Source: Klebsiella terrigena
Lineage (GTDB): Bacteria; Pseudomonadota; Gammaproteobacteria; Enterobacterales; Enterobacteriaceae
DNA: 64,000 nucleotides
Reading direction: 5' to 3'
NCBI RefSeq assembly: GCF_006539725.1
Contig: NZ_BJNO01000013.1
Coordinates: 91,977-155,976 of the forward strand
The notes below the pieces were generated by a model. The model was given only the letters and a program-made list of their open reading frames with translations, searched no databases and was not told the origin of the DNA. Below, in pieces: positions 17,445-29,106 of the stretch (the first letter of the stretch is position 1; every line of letters starts with the position of its first letter). The translations under genes and the position numbers were made by a program.

Positions 17445-18296
17445 ATGAGCCAAACATCAACACTAAAAGGCCAGTGCATCGCAGAGTTCCTCGGTACCGG
17501 GTTGTTGATCTTTTTCGGCGTTGGGTGCGTCGCTGCGCTCAAGGTCGCAGGAGCCAGCTTCGGTCAATGGGAAATCAGCATCATCTGGGGTCTGGGCGTC
17601 GCAATGGCGATTTACCTGACCGCGGGCGTGTCCGGTGCTCACCTTAACCCGGCGGTTACCATCGCGCTGTGGCTGTTCGCCTGCTTTGACGGACGTAAAG
17701 TTGTTCCTTTCATCGTTGCGCAATTCGCTGGCGCCTTTTGCGCTGCGGCATTAGTTTACGGGCTTTATTACAATCTTTTCCTCGATTTCGAACACTCGCA
17801 TAATATGGTGCGCGGTAGCGTCGAAAGTCTTGACCTGGCAGGAATTTTCTCCACTTATCCGAACCCGCATATCAATTTCATGCAGGCTTTCGCGGTTGAG
17901 ATGGTGATAACCGCTATCCTGATGGGCGTGATTCTGGCGCTGACCGACGACGGCAACGGCATCCCACGCGGCCCGATGGCGCCGCTGCTGATTGGCCTGT
18001 TAATTGCCGTCATCGGCGCATCCATGGGCCCGCTGACCGGCTTTGCGATGAACCCGGCGCGCGATCTTGGGCCGAAAACGTTCGCCTGGCTTGCCGGCTG
18101 GGGCGAGGTCGCCTTCACCGGCGGCAAAGATATTCCCTATTTCCTGGTGCCGCTGTGCGCGCCGGTGGTTGGTGCCGCGCTGGGCGCGTTCGGCTATCGC
18201 AAGCTGATTGGCCGCCACCTGCCTTGCGACATCTGCGAAGTCGAGGAGAAGGAGAGCACCTCCACCTCTACGACGCAACACAAAGCTTCGCTGTAA
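17445..18296 (+). CDS. glpF: glycerol facilitator GlpF
   Basis: Aquaglyceroporin of the inner membrane that lets glycerol diffuse in for GlpK. The ATG at 17445 (MSQTSTLKGQCIAEFLG) gives 283 residues, matching the E. coli start; an upstream in-frame ATG at 17379 lies in the leader. The two NPA boxes are visible (HLNPAVT and MNPARD), and the selectivity-filter region GWGEVAF is present. It is followed 21 bases later by glpK. Confidence 0.97.
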   Translation: MSQTSTLKGQCIAEFLGTGLLIFFGVGCVAALKVAGASFGQWEISIIWGLGVAMAIYLTAGVSGAHLNPAVTIALWLFACFDGRKVVPFIVAQFAGAFCAAALVYGLYYNLFLDFEHSHNMVRGSVESLDLAGIFSTYPNPHINFMQAFAVEMVITAILMGVILALTDDGNGIPRGPMAPLLIGLLIAVIGASMGPLTGFAMNPARDLGPKTFAWLAGWGEVAFTGGKDIPYFLVPLCAPVVGAALGAFGYRKLIGRHLPCDICEVEEKESTSTSTTQHKASL

Positions 18297-19826
<1,530 letters not shown>

Positions 19827-19897
19827 TCCCGCCAGCGAACTCCCCGGCGGCACGGCGCTGACCGGGGATGCGGCTTATGCGAACAGCAAGTTTAAAC

Positions 19898-19937
19898 GCC
19901 CGGACGCGCGCACAGCAGCGCCCCCGGGCTTTTTTTT
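19898..19937 (+). terminator. terminator between glpK and gltS
   Basis: GCCCGG and CCGGGC arms enclose a 20-base GC-rich loop and are followed by eight T. It serves glpK on the plus strand and overlaps the gltS stop codon. This is one of the two places where the order departs from E. coli. Confidence 0.75.
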
Positions 19938-21138
19938 AGCCAAAAATCGGCAACAGCAAATACAGCTTAATCACTAACGCATTAACAATATCAATAAAGA
20001 ATGCGCCGACCATCGGCACCACCAGGAAGGCCGTATGCGACGGCCCAAAGCGGTCGGTAATCGCCTGCATATTGGCAATCGCCGTTGGCGTCGCGCCGAG
20101 CCCAAACCCGCAGTGACCCGCAGCCAGCACCGCGGCATCATAGTTTTTCCCCATCATTCGATAGGTCACGAAAACCGCATACAGCGCCATCGCCACCGCC
20201 TGTACCACCAGGATAGCCAGCATCGGCAGCGCCAGCGATGCCAGCTCCCACAGCTTCAGGCTCATCAGCGCCATCGCGAGGAACAGCGACAGGCTAACGT
20301 TGCCCAGCACCGATACCGCGCGCTCAAACACGCGATAAAAGCCCAGCAGCGCCAGGCCGTTGCTGAGGATCACGCCGATAAACAGGACGCACACGAAGGT
20401 TGGCAGCTCAAACACGCTCCCCGCCAGCAGTTGCGCAACCACCCGCCCGACCGTGAGACAGATTGCGATCAGGGCAATGCTTTCAATCAGCACCAGCGAG
20501 GTGATCACCCGCCCAACGTCCGGCTTTTCAAAAGCGGTGGGCGTTACCTGATCGTCCGGCGAACCCTCCGGAGACGAGGAGTGCTTGACCAGGTAGCGCG
20601 CCACCGGGCCGCCAATTAGCCCACCGAGCACCAGGCCGAAGGTTGCGCACGCCATCGCCACTTCGGTGGCGTTGGCAAAACCGTAGCGTTCGACAAACAG
20701 CTTGCTCCACGCCGCGCCGGTCCCGTGGCCGCCGGAGAGCGTGATGGAGCCGGCCAGCAGGCCCATCAGCGGGTCGAGGCCCAGCAGCTTTGCCATCCCG
20801 ATGCCGAGGGCATTTTGCAGCAGCAGCAGCCCCACCACCACGATCAGGAACGTCCCCACAACTTTACCGCCCGCCCGCAGGCTGGCGAGGTTGGCATTCA
20901 GGCCAATGGTCGCAAAAAAGGCCAGCATCAGCGGGTCTTTCAGGCTCATATCGAAATCAATTTCCCAGCCCATGCTTTTTTTCAGCACCAGCAGCGCAAG
21001 CGCCACCAGCAGGCCGCCGGCAACGGGCTCAGGGATAGTATATTTTTTCAGGAAGGGGACGGTGTGGACGAGCTTTCTGCCCAGCAGCAGCACCAGCGTG
21101 GCGGCAACGAGCGTCGATAAGGTATCGAGATGAAACAT
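19936..21138 (-). CDS. gltS: sodium/glutamate symporter GltS
   Basis: A 400-residue inner-membrane Na+-coupled glutamate importer with two inverted repeats of about five TM helices. The pore-loop signatures rich in Gly are visible (LSGGHGTGAAWSKLF near residue 150, and GHCGFGLGATPTAIANMQ near 345). It is divergent from xanP, as in E. coli, where it is convergent with recG. Confidence 0.97.
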   Translation of the reverse strand: MFHLDTLSTLVAATLVLLLGRKLVHTVPFLKKYTIPEPVAGGLLVALALLVLKKSMGWEIDFDMSLKDPLMLAFFATIGLNANLASLRAGGKVVGTFLIVVVGLLLLQNALGIGMAKLLGLDPLMGLLAGSITLSGGHGTGAAWSKLFVERYGFANATEVAMACATFGLVLGGLIGGPVARYLVKHSSSPEGSPDDQVTPTAFEKPDVGRVITSLVLIESIALIAICLTVGRVVAQLLAGSVFELPTFVCVLFIGVILSNGLALLGFYRVFERAVSVLGNVSLSLFLAMALMSLKLWELASLALPMLAILVVQAVAMALYAVFVTYRMMGKNYDAAVLAAGHCGFGLGATPTAIANMQAITDRFGPSHTAFLVVPMVGAFFIDIVNALVIKLYLLLPIFG

Positions 21139-21356
21139 AAAAAGAGCTCCTTAAAGGCGCATGATCCATTCACACGCGACGATATTCCCGGTGTCGATTG
21201 TTTCTCATCATGAGTAATCAGGGACGGATTTTAAGCAGAAACTGGCATAAAAAAACAGGGAAACATATTTTGTATTGCTGATGATGCGATTTAGCATACA
21301 AAATGTTAATGACTTATCCCCCCATATTTGCGGCGGAAATATTTTGTCTCAAACAC

Positions 21357-21372
21357 TGGCAAACGTTTGCTT
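21357..21372. promoter_or_regulatory. PurR box upstream of xanP
   Basis: A perfect 12-bp palindrome GCAAACGTTTGC, flanked to give TGGCAAACGTTTGCTT, closely matches the PurR consensus ACGCAAACGTTTTCGT. It lies 53 bases before the xanP start. PurR repression by hypoxanthine or guanine suits a xanthine permease gene. Confidence 0.85.
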
Positions 21373-21424
21373 TTGCACTACAGTCCGATAAAATTCCCGC
21401 TTTGCCACCTTGGGATTGCTTGTG

Positions 21425-22816
21425 ATGTCCGTGAATACCGCCGAGCCCGAAAATGCGCAACCGGTTGCGCATAAACAAACCAGCGAATTAATCTACCGCC
21501 TCGAAGACCGCCCCCCGCTTCCACAAACGCTGTTCGCCGCCTTCCAGCACCTGCTGGCGATGTTTGTTGCGGTGATCACGCCGGCGCTATTAATTTGTCA
21601 GGCTCTGGGTCTTCCCGCCCAGGATACGCAGCACATCATCAGCATGTCGCTGTTCGCTTCCGGTGTGGCATCCATTATTCAGATTAAGGCCTGGGGACCA
21701 GTAGGCTCCGGGCTGCTCTCCATCCAGGGCACCAGCTTTAACTTCGTCGCCCCGCTGATCATGGGCGGTACCGCGCTAAAAACCGGCGGCGCCGACGTGC
21801 CGACGATGATGGCCGCGCTGTTCGGCACCCTGATGCTGGCCAGCTGCACGGAAATGGTCCTCTCCCGCGTCCTGCACCTTGCGCGACGCGTCATTACCCC
21901 GCTGGTCTCCGGCGTGGTGGTGATGATTATCGGCCTGTCGCTGATTCAGGTTGGCCTGACCTCCATCGGCGGCGGCTACTCGGCGATGGCCGACCACACC
22001 TTCGGCGCGCCAAAAAACCTGCTGCTGGCGGGTATCGTGCTGGGGCTTATCATTATTCTTAACCGCCAGCGCAACCCGTACCTGCGCATCGCTTCGCTGG
22101 TTATCGCGATGGCGGCCGGCTACCTGGCGGCATGGCTGCTCGATATGCTCCCTGCCAACACCGCGCCAGCCGACAGCAGCCTGATTATGGTGCCCACCCC
22201 GCTCTATTACGGCCTGGGGATCGACTGGAACCTGCTGCTGCCGCTGATGCTGGTGTTTATGATCACCTCGCTGGAAACTATCGGCGATATCACCGCCACT
22301 TCCGACGTCTCCGAGCAGCCGGTTTCCGGCCCGCTGTACATGAAGCGTCTGAAGGGCGGCGTGCTGGCCAACGGCCTGAACTCGTTTGTCTCCGCGGTAT
22401 TTAATACCTTCCCGAACTCCTGCTTCGGTCAGAATAATGGCGTGATCCAGCTCACCGGCGTGGCCAGCCGCTACGTCGGTTTTGTGGTAGCGCTGATGCT
22501 TATCGTGCTCGGGCTGTTCCCGGCGGTGAGCGGCTTTGTGCAGCATATCCCTGAGCCGGTGCTCGGCGGCGCAACGCTGGTGATGTTCGGCACCATCGCC
22601 GCATCCGGCGTGCGTATCGTCTCCCGCGAGCCGCTGAACCGCCGGGCGATCCTGATTATCGCCCTGTCGCTGGCGGTCGGTCTCGGCGTCTCCCAGCAGC
22701 CGCTGATCCTGCAGTTCGCCCCGGACTGGCTGAAGAACCTGCTCTCCTCCGGTATCGCCGCCGGCGGTATTACGGCGATTGTGCTGAACCTGGTCTTCCC
22801 GCCAGAGAAAAACTGA
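21425..22816 (+). CDS. xanP: xanthine:H+ symporter XanP
   Basis: NCS2-family purine permease of the inner membrane specific for xanthine. The ATG at 21425 ([14 protein letters not shown]) gives 463 residues, as in E. coli. The NCS2 signatures [10 protein letters not shown], the TM8 region [15 protein letters not shown] and the [20 protein letters not shown] stretch are intact. It is divergent from gltS and read through a PurR box. Confidence 0.97.
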   Translation: MSVNTAEPENAQPVAHKQTSELIYRLEDRPPLPQTLFAAFQHLLAMFVAVITPALLICQALGLPAQDTQHIISMSLFASGVASIIQIKAWGPVGSGLLSIQGTSFNFVAPLIMGGTALKTGGADVPTMMAALFGTLMLASCTEMVLSRVLHLARRVITPLVSGVVVMIIGLSLIQVGLTSIGGGYSAMADHTFGAPKNLLLAGIVLGLIIILNRQRNPYLRIASLVIAMAAGYLAAWLLDMLPANTAPADSSLIMVPTPLYYGLGIDWNLLLPLMLVFMITSLETIGDITATSDVSEQPVSGPLYMKRLKGGVLANGLNSFVSAVFNTFPNSCFGQNNGVIQLTGVASRYVGFVVALMLIVLGLFPAVSGFVQHIPEPVLGGATLVMFGTIAASGVRIVSREPLNRRAILIIALSLAVGLGVSQQPLILQFAPDWLKNLLSSGIAAGGITAIVLNLVFPPEKN

Positions 22817-22973
22817 TCCCACCGTACTCCCCGGTCGCGCACGGCGGGCCGGGGCAGCCCGAAGTTTTCCCTCCTTAACGCCCTCACATCATCTGATTAC
22901 ACAATTCCTGTCTTGAGGATCGCGCATAATTCGGGCATAACAGCCTTATGTGCCTCGCTCAGGATGTAAGACC

Positions 22974-24677
22974 ATGAAATTTCCTGGAAAGTTGATTCTC
23001 TGGCTGCTGACCGCTCTGCTGGTCGTCATCGTAGCCGCCTGGTTCCTGCTACAGACTCACTGGGGCTCGCGTCAGGCCAGCGCCTGGCTGAGCGACGGCA
23101 CCGGCTGGCAGGTCTCCTTCGATGCGATGGATCACGACTTCTCTTCGCCTCTCCACCTGCAGCTGCAGAACGTGACGTTTGGTCGCGACGGCAAGCCGCC
23201 GACGCTGGTTGCCAAAACGGTGGATATCGGCTTCAGCACCCGCCAGTTCAGCGATCCGCTGCATGCCGATGAGATTGTGCTCAGCGACGGAACGTTAAAC
23301 CTCTCCCCCTCTTCCGCCTCTCTGCCTTTTGCCGCCGACCGCCTGCAGCTGCGCAATATGGCGTTTAATAGCCCGGAGACCGGCTGGGACCTGAGCGCGC
23401 AGCGGGTAACCGGCGGCGTCAGCCCGTGGGCGCCGGAAGCGGGCAACGTGCTGGGGAAAAAAACGCAGATTCAGATGAGCGCGGGCTCGCTGACGCTTAA
23501 CGGAGTTGAGGCCAGTAACGTCCTGATTCAGGGCGCTATCGATAATGGCGAAGTCACGCTCTCCACCCTTGGGGCCGATATCGCTCGCGGAACGCTCACC
23601 GGCAACGCCAAACGCAGCGCCGACGGCAGCTGGCTGGTCGATAACCTGCAGCTGAATGAAACCCGCCTGCAGAGCGATAAGGCGCTGGCTGACTTCTTCA
23701 CCCCGCTGACCACCGTCCCTTCGCTACAGATTGGCCGCCTCGATGTGACCGATGCCAGCCTGCAGGGCACCGACTGGGCGGTCACCGGCCTCGACCTCAG
23801 CCTGCGCAACCTGACCCTGAGCCACGGCGACTGGCAGAGCGAGGACGGAACCCTGTCGATGAACGCCAGCGAATTCATTAACGGCTCGCTGCACTTCCTC
23901 GATCCTATCCTGAATGCCGAGTTCTCGCCGCAGGGTATCGCCCTGCGTCAGTTTACCTCGCGCTGGGAAGGCGGGATGGTGCGCACCTCCGGCCGCTGGC
24001 TGCGTGATGGCAAGGCGCTGGTGCTGGATGACGCCGCTTTTGCCGGGCTGGAATATACCCTGCCGGAAAACTGGAAACAGCTGTGGATGGAGCCGCTGCC
24101 AACGTGGTTACAGAGCCTGACGCTGAAGAAATTTGGCGCCAGCCGCAACCTGGTTATCGATATCGACCCGCAGTTCCCGTGGCAGGTCACCGCCCTCGAC
24201 GGATACGGCGGCGAGCTGCAGCTGGTGAAGGATCGGCGCTGGGGCGTATGGAACGGCAGCGCGACGCTCAACGCCGCTGCCGCCACCTTTAACCGCGTTG
24301 ACGTCCGGCGCCCGTCGCTCAAGCTCAGCGCCAACGCCTCAACGGTCAATATCAACGAGCTTAGCGCCTTTACCGAGCGCGGTATTTTACAGGCTACCGC
24401 CGCGGTGTCGCAGCTGCCCCAGCGCCAGGTCAACCTCAGCCTGAACGGGCGCGGCGTACCGCTAAGCGTCCTGCAGGCGTGGGGCTGGCCCGCGCTGCCG
24501 GTTACCGGTGACGGTAACTTCCAGCTAACCGCCAGCGGCAGCGTGCTGGCCGACGCGCCGCTCAGGCCGACGGTGAACGGCCAGCTCAGCGCAACCAATA
24601 TGGAAAAACAGCAGGTTGCGCAGGTGATGCGCAGCGGTGAGGTGAGCGGCGCCCAGCTCGCGCCTGTCGCGCCTTAA
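22974..24677 (+). CDS. yicH: AsmA-family protein YicH
   Basis: A 567-residue member of the AsmA/TamB-like family, with an N-terminal membrane anchor (LILWLLTALLVVIVAAWFLL) and a large periplasmic beta-rich part. Family members are thought to take part in phospholipid transport between the membranes; YicH itself has no firm role. The ATG at 22974 matches the E. coli start MKF-GKL. It follows xanP as in E. coli. Confidence 0.93.
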   Translation: MKFPGKLILWLLTALLVVIVAAWFLLQTHWGSRQASAWLSDGTGWQVSFDAMDHDFSSPLHLQLQNVTFGRDGKPPTLVAKTVDIGFSTRQFSDPLHADEIVLSDGTLNLSPSSASLPFAADRLQLRNMAFNSPETGWDLSAQRVTGGVSPWAPEAGNVLGKKTQIQMSAGSLTLNGVEASNVLIQGAIDNGEVTLSTLGADIARGTLTGNAKRSADGSWLVDNLQLNETRLQSDKALADFFTPLTTVPSLQIGRLDVTDASLQGTDWAVTGLDLSLRNLTLSHGDWQSEDGTLSMNASEFINGSLHFLDPILNAEFSPQGIALRQFTSRWEGGMVRTSGRWLRDGKALVLDDAAFAGLEYTLPENWKQLWMEPLPTWLQSLTLKKFGASRNLVIDIDPQFPWQVTALDGYGGELQLVKDRRWGVWNGSATLNAAAATFNRVDVRRPSLKLSANASTVNINELSAFTERGILQATAAVSQLPQRQVNLSLNGRGVPLSVLQAWGWPALPVTGDGNFQLTASGSVLADAPLRPTVNGQLSATNMEKQQVAQVMRSGEVSGAQLAPVAP

Positions 24678-24692
24678 TTTCCTCGTCCTCCA

Positions 24693-24716
24693 GCCTTCTC
24701 CCTGCGGGGAGAAGGC
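24693..24716. other. stem-loop after yicH
   Basis: GCCTTCTCCC and GGGAGAAGGC form a perfect 10-bp stem with a 4-base loop 16 bases after the yicH stop. No T-tract follows, so it is a 3'-end stabiliser or repeat element, not a clear terminator. Confidence 0.6.
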
Positions 24717-24795
24717 CCACGATATTTCCCTCCCCCGAAACCTGTTGCCATTTTGCGGCTGTTTGTACCTATTTCCCGCAACCTGTTCCTTTCAA

Positions 24796-24811
24796 ATAGC
24801 AGAATTGCTAT
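24796..24811. promoter_or_regulatory. candidate operator of the alpha-glucoside PTS operon
   Basis: Inverted repeat ATAGCA-GAAT-TGCTAT, perfect in its 6-bp arms, lies 68 bases before the PTS start codon. It is the best palindrome in the 201-base gap and may be read by the RpiR-family regulator downstream. No direct proof. Confidence 0.45.
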
Positions 24812-24878
24812 AACCAAAACACTGGAAGTCAAAAAAATAATTAAAGTCCCTGTACCTACAAAAATAAAAGGAACAACT

Positions 24879-26438
24879 ATGTCCGCAATACGTCAACATG
24901 CTCTGGAGAATATGCAGAAATTCTCCAGAGCGATGATCGGTGCAGTATTGTTCTTGCCGGTCATCGGTTTAATTCTGGCACTCAGCTCTGTATTAACCAA
25001 CCCAACCTTAATTTCTGAAACCAGTTTTTTACACCAGCTTGGGCAGCTGCTCGGCGATACCTTCTGGCCATTATTCGGCAACCTCGGTTTACTCTTTTGC
25101 GTCGGTATTAGCTACGGTCTGGCAAAAGATAAAAAAACGGAAGTGGCGCTGGTTTCGGTCATGTGTTTTATCATGTTTCTGGGCGCCAACCATTCGTGGC
25201 TGGAGCATACTCACGGCATTGCCGAGAAAATTAACGGCGAATATTACGGCACCGGTCAGACGCAGATCTTAGGGTTTGTGGTGGTCGATATGGGGGTGTT
25301 CCTCGGTATTATTCTCGGCTGCACCATCGCCTGGGTACATAATAAAGTCTCCACCATTGAGCTACCCGGCGCGCTGTCGATGTACGGCGGTGCGAAGCTG
25401 ACCCTGGTGGCCATGACGCCCGTCATCATCTTCTACGCTATCGCCTTCACCTGGATCTGGCCGTTTATGACCCACGGTATCGCGGCGTTAACCGGGTTTA
25501 TGAAAAACGCCGGCGTCGCGGGCGTCTTCGTCTACGGTTTCTTTGAAAAATTCCTCATCCCCACCGGCCTGCACCATTTCGTATGGTCGCCGTTCCAGCT
25601 AACGCAGATCGGCGGCACGCTGAACGTTGACGGCCAGGTCGTTTCCGGTACCCAGGCCATTTTCCTCGCCTATATGCGCCATCCGGACCTCACCCCGGTG
25701 ATGAACGACGCCCTGCGCTTCTCCCAGCAGGGGATGACCACGATCTTCGGCCTGGCCGGCGCCTCACTGGCGTTTTACCACACCGCGAAGCCTGAGAAGA
25801 AAATGCTGGCCAAGGCGATTCTGCTGCCCGCCATTATCACCTCCATGCTGACCGGGATTACCGAGCCCATTGAGTTCACCTTCCTGTTTGTTTCACCCCT
25901 GCTGTGGGTGATCCACGCCACGTTAACCGCCGCCTCGCAGGCCATTTGCGACATCTTTACCGTTCGTCCGTGGGGCGCATCCGGGCTGATCGAGTTCCTG
26001 ATTTATAATCTGCCGCTGCCGGTTTCCCTCACCCGCTGGCCCGGCTACGTGCTGATCGGCATCGGGCAGTTTGCCGTCTACTACGTTATTTTCCGCACCC
26101 TGGTAGTAAAACTGAATTTAAAAACCCCGGGCCGCGAAGACGACGAAAATGTGAAGCTATATAGCAAAGCGGACTATCGTAAAAAGATGAACGATAAGTC
26201 GGCGGTCACCGATGAAATTATTAATGGCCTGGGCGGTAAGGATAATATTATTTCCGTTGATAACTGCTTCACCCGCCTGCGGGTGGCGATTAAAAATATG
26301 GATCTGGTTGACGACGATATATTAAAAAGCACCGGTGCCAATGGCGTCGTGCGCAACAGAAATGAAGTACAGGTTATTTATGGCGTCAAGGTGGGACAGG
26401 TTCGTTCCCGGGTTGATAGCTGGCTCGCAGAAAATTAA
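24879..26438 (+). CDS. PTS EIICB component, alpha-glucoside (GlvCB/AglA) type
   Basis: Inner-membrane sugar phosphotransferase permease. The ATG at 24879 with AAAGGAACAACT upstream gives 519 residues. The EIIC domain spans residues ~1-430, with the TGITEPIEFTFLF signature of the glucose superfamily and the GLHHFVW motif. A linker LKTPGRED is followed by an EIIB domain (~residues 440-519), where the phospho-cysteine sits in DNCFTRLRV. There is no EIIA domain, so it should use EIIA-Glc (Crr). It resembles GlvC/AglA. With the GH4 gene 13 bases downstream it forms a complete uptake-and-cleavage pair for a phosphorylated disaccharide such as maltose-6-phosphate or an isomer. Confidence 0.9.
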   Translation: MSAIRQHALENMQKFSRAMIGAVLFLPVIGLILALSSVLTNPTLISETSFLHQLGQLLGDTFWPLFGNLGLLFCVGISYGLAKDKKTEVALVSVMCFIMFLGANHSWLEHTHGIAEKINGEYYGTGQTQILGFVVVDMGVFLGIILGCTIAWVHNKVSTIELPGALSMYGGAKLTLVAMTPVIIFYAIAFTWIWPFMTHGIAALTGFMKNAGVAGVFVYGFFEKFLIPTGLHHFVWSPFQLTQIGGTLNVDGQVVSGTQAIFLAYMRHPDLTPVMNDALRFSQQGMTTIFGLAGASLAFYHTAKPEKKMLAKAILLPAIITSMLTGITEPIEFTFLFVSPLLWVIHATLTAASQAICDIFTVRPWGASGLIEFLIYNLPLPVSLTRWPGYVLIGIGQFAVYYVIFRTLVVKLNLKTPGREDDENVKLYSKADYRKKMNDKSAVTDEIINGLGGKDNIISVDNCFTRLRVAIKNMDLVDDDILKSTGANGVVRNRNEVQVIYGVKVGQVRSRVDSWLAEN

Positions 26439-26451
26439 TCAGGAGTTATTT

Positions 26452-27831
26452 ATGAAATTAACCGTATTAGGCGGGGGCGGCGTTCGCTCCGCGTTCCTGG
26501 CAAAATCACTGGCTTATAACGCGCATCGCATTGGTTTAACGGAAGTGGTATTTCTCGACAGCTCCGCGGATAACCTGGCCGTCTTCGGGGAAATCGCCCG
26601 CTACGTCTTTCAGGCTATCCGCCCGGATATTGATTTCAGTATTACCCGCGACCCGGTCTCGGCGCTGACTCATACCAACTACGTCATTACTACCCTGCGG
26701 GTCGGCGGCGACGAAAGCCGTATTCGCGACGAGCGCATTGCGCTTGAGCATAATACCTTAGGCCAGGAGACCACCGGCGCCGGCGGCTTTGCCATGGCGA
26801 TGCGCTCAATACCGGCGATTCTGGACTACTGCCGGCTGATCGAAGAGCACGCCGCCGAGGACGCGATCCTGTTTAACTTCACCAATCCGTCGGGTCTGGT
26901 GACCGAGGCGATTATCAAGTCCGGCTTTAAGCGCCGGGTGTACGGTATCTGCGATGCGCCGTCGGAGCTGATTCGCGAGCTGCCGGAGATCCTCGGCTGC
27001 GACGAGCGTGACCTTGGCGTCGAGTGCTACGGCCTGAACCACTTCTCGTGGTTTACCCACTTCACGGTGCGCGGCGAGGACGTGACCGAACGCCTGATCG
27101 CCAGCCCGGACCTGTATCGTAAAACGGCGATGCAGTATTTCTCGCCCGAGCTGGTAAAACTGTGCGACAAGCAGCTGCTGAACGAATATCTCTACTATTA
27201 CTACTACCGCGAAGTAGCGTTAAAAGCGATTCAGGAAGCGCCCGAAACCCGCGGGGAGCAGATCGCCCGCATCAACCGCGATATGCGCGATGAGCTGCAT
27301 ACCGTTGATGTACAGGCCAATCCGGAGGCGGCGTTCAATATCTGGATGAAGCACTACCTGCGCCGGGAAAACAGCTATATGCAGAATGAGTCGCGGCAGG
27401 AGAAGTTCCATACCCGCGAGCCGCTCACCCTGCAGCAGTTTATCGAAGAGCCGGATACCGGCGGCTACGCGGGCGTGGCGCTGGATATTCTGGAGGCGGT
27501 CAACAGCACCACCACCAAGCGTATCGTGGTGTCGATATCCAACAACGATACCCTCGACTTCCTGCGCCCGGATGACGTGATTGAGATTAGCTGCGATCTG
27601 AGCAAAGATGGCCTGAAGCCGGTCACCCCGGCGCACGTGCCGACGGCGCAGAAGAACATGATCGCCAGCGTCAAAGAGTATGAACGGCTGGCGGTGGCGG
27701 CGATCCTGCAGCGGGATAAGTCGCTGGCGATACGGGCGCTGATGGCCCACCCGCTGGTCGGCTCCTGGTCGCTGGCACAGAAGCTGGCTAACGCCTATCT
27801 CGACGATAAGCTGTTTGCCGACTGGCGGTAA
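26452..27831 (+). CDS. GH4 6-phospho-glycosidase (probably alpha)
   Basis: A 459-residue NAD+- and metal-dependent family 4 glycosidase. The N-terminal Rossmann motif GGGGVR, the family motif [11 protein letters not shown], the [11 protein letters not shown] segment and the metal-binding CDAPSEL and GLNHFSWF are all present. In GH4, CDxP is associated with 6-phospho-alpha-glucosidases and CNxP with 6-phospho-beta-glucosidases; here it is CDAP, favouring alpha-glucosides. The general sequence also recalls CelF/LicH-type beta enzymes, so specificity is not settled. AGGAG precedes the ATG. Confidence 0.88.
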   Translation: MKLTVLGGGGVRSAFLAKSLAYNAHRIGLTEVVFLDSSADNLAVFGEIARYVFQAIRPDIDFSITRDPVSALTHTNYVITTLRVGGDESRIRDERIALEHNTLGQETTGAGGFAMAMRSIPAILDYCRLIEEHAAEDAILFNFTNPSGLVTEAIIKSGFKRRVYGICDAPSELIRELPEILGCDERDLGVECYGLNHFSWFTHFTVRGEDVTERLIASPDLYRKTAMQYFSPELVKLCDKQLLNEYLYYYYYREVALKAIQEAPETRGEQIARINRDMRDELHTVDVQANPEAAFNIWMKHYLRRENSYMQNESRQEKFHTREPLTLQQFIEEPDTGGYAGVALDILEAVNSTTTKRIVVSISNNDTLDFLRPDDVIEISCDLSKDGLKPVTPAHVPTAQKNMIASVKEYERLAVAAILQRDKSLAIRALMAHPLVGSWSLAQKLANAYLDDKLFADWR

Positions 27832-27868
27832 TCTTCGCCTGTCTCCCCGCTAGCGGGATGTTAGTTGC

Positions 27869-27898
27869 CCGGGCTGCCGCTTCAACGCCGCAGCCCGG
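27869..27898. terminator. stem-loop between the convergent GH4 and RpiR genes
   Basis: CCGGGCTGC and GCAGCCCGG form a 9-bp stem with a 12-base loop. There is no T-tract on either strand, so termination would be weak or factor-assisted. Confidence 0.5.
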
Positions 27899-27917
27899 AA
27901 GCGCTGCAGCGCCGCAT

Positions 27918-28655
27918 CTAGAGGGCGTCGCCCGTCCTGCCTTTTGCGGTCTGAATAAACCACATCTTCAGAAAGCGCTCAAAGCCCAATATGCAGTAGC
28001 CGAAAAACGGGTTGCTCCAGTAAATATCGTCATCAAACTTCTGCGGGTCGTGAATAATAAACGCGGTATCCGCCGCCTGGGCCAGCGGGCTTTGATAGTC
28101 GCCGGTAAAGCAGACCAGGTTAATCTCTTTGCCCTCCAGCTCCTTCACCCAATTTAGCGCCGAACTGCTGCGCCCGGATTTAGAAATTATCCAGATCGAG
28201 TCAAATTTAGCGGCGTTTTTCTGTTCAAGAATTTCATAATCCGGCCACAGCGCGAGGCTGGCGTTAACGCCGGTCACCAGAAACTTATTATAAATATATT
28301 GCGCAATCAGCTGCGAGAAGCCGCTGCCGTGGACCAGGATGCGGTGCTGCTGCAGGCTTTCCAGCAGCGGGGTGACCCGCTCCGCCGGCAGAATGCTCAT
28401 ATAGTCGATGTCGTTGGTAACATCGAGCTTAGGCATGGTGATATTGAATTTAATAAAATAGACCAGCTCCAGCCAGCCGCTGAACTTGAGCTTCTTTGCC
28501 AGGCGCACCAGTGAAGAGGGGTTGCTGTAGCAGCGCTCGGCGACGGCGCGGATCCCCTCCCGCACGCAGCGTTCAGGATCGTGCTGAATAAAGCGCAGGA
28601 CGGTCATTTCCGTTTTGCTCAGCTTAACGTCACGAAAGATGTTTTCTAAATCCAT
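27918..28655 (-). CDS. RpiR/MurR-family transcriptional regulator
   Basis: A 245-residue regulator with an N-terminal RpiR helix-turn-helix (residues ~1-80: VREGIRAVAERCYSNPSSLVRLAKKLKFSGWLEL) and a C-terminal SIS domain (residues ~100-240) that binds phosphosugars. It is convergent with the PTS/GH4 pair. GlvR, which controls the glv maltose-6-phosphate genes, is of this family, so it is the likely local regulator and a phosphorylated disaccharide the likely effector. This assignment is from context. Confidence 0.87.
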   Translation of the reverse strand: MDLENIFRDVKLSKTEMTVLRFIQHDPERCVREGIRAVAERCYSNPSSLVRLAKKLKFSGWLELVYFIKFNITMPKLDVTNDIDYMSILPAERVTPLLESLQQHRILVHGSGFSQLIAQYIYNKFLVTGVNASLALWPDYEILEQKNAAKFDSIWIISKSGRSSSALNWVKELEGKEINLVCFTGDYQSPLAQAADTAFIIHDPQKFDDDIYWSNPFFGYCILGFERFLKMWFIQTAKGRTGDAL

Positions 28656-29046
28656 TCCGGGCTCCTCTCAGCGGCAGAGTACGCTATCACCGAACGGCAA
28701 AACTGTCTGTGGCGTGAGTCACCGCAATGAAACAGATATTACTTTTTGCTAATAAATGGAATAAAAAAACCTTTCATCGCTGCCGTATCGGCTGCGGCCA
28801 GAAGCAAAAACGCCGCCATCGTCCTTCCCGGGGAACGGCGCTTCAGGCTTTTCTGAACGATAAGGCATCGTTCACCGCATCTTTGCGGGCTTTTTGGACG
28901 GGCAAATCGACGCGGCAACTCCTTTGAAGACGATATTGCGCTAACGCGCGAGAATGTAAAAAAGTGTAAGCCACGGATTTTGAAAGGGTTTGCCCAGGAG
29001 TGTTCTGTAAAGTCCAGTTTTAACAGTAAAAAAGTGCGTTTAGGTA
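28656..29046. other. gap before selC, no gene seen
   Basis: Between the RpiR gene and the selC promoter no ORF has a credible start and product; the short plus-strand frame beginning MKQILLFANK has no recognisable family. A+T-rich stretches upstream of the RpiR gene probably hold its promoter. Confidence 0.5.
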
Positions 29047-29075
29047 TGTGGTAAATGACTGAAAGTAGCTATAAT
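29047..29075 (+). promoter_or_regulatory. selC promoter
   Basis: A perfect TATAAT -10 box (29070-29075) is followed by a GC-rich discriminator GCGCCCCGCC, typical of stringently controlled tRNA promoters. The -35 region is poor. The transcript would start about 25 bases before the mature tRNA. Confidence 0.7.
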
Positions 29076-29106
29076 GCGCCCCGCCTCCATGTAGCAATCG
29101 AGGCGC

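Noticed and set aside
21776..22822. 348-codon minus-strand frame opposite xanP
   Set aside because: Shadow of xanP; composition is dominated by Gln, His, Arg and Gly with no family resemblance.
24753..24878. Upstream extension of the PTS EIICB gene
   Set aside because: The extra 42 residues do not resemble EIIC proteins, and a good ribosome-binding site precedes the ATG at 24879.
28727..28927. 66-codon frame starting MKQILLFANK between the RpiR gene and selC
   Set aside because: No recognisable family, weak start context; more probably non-coding promoter-side DNA.
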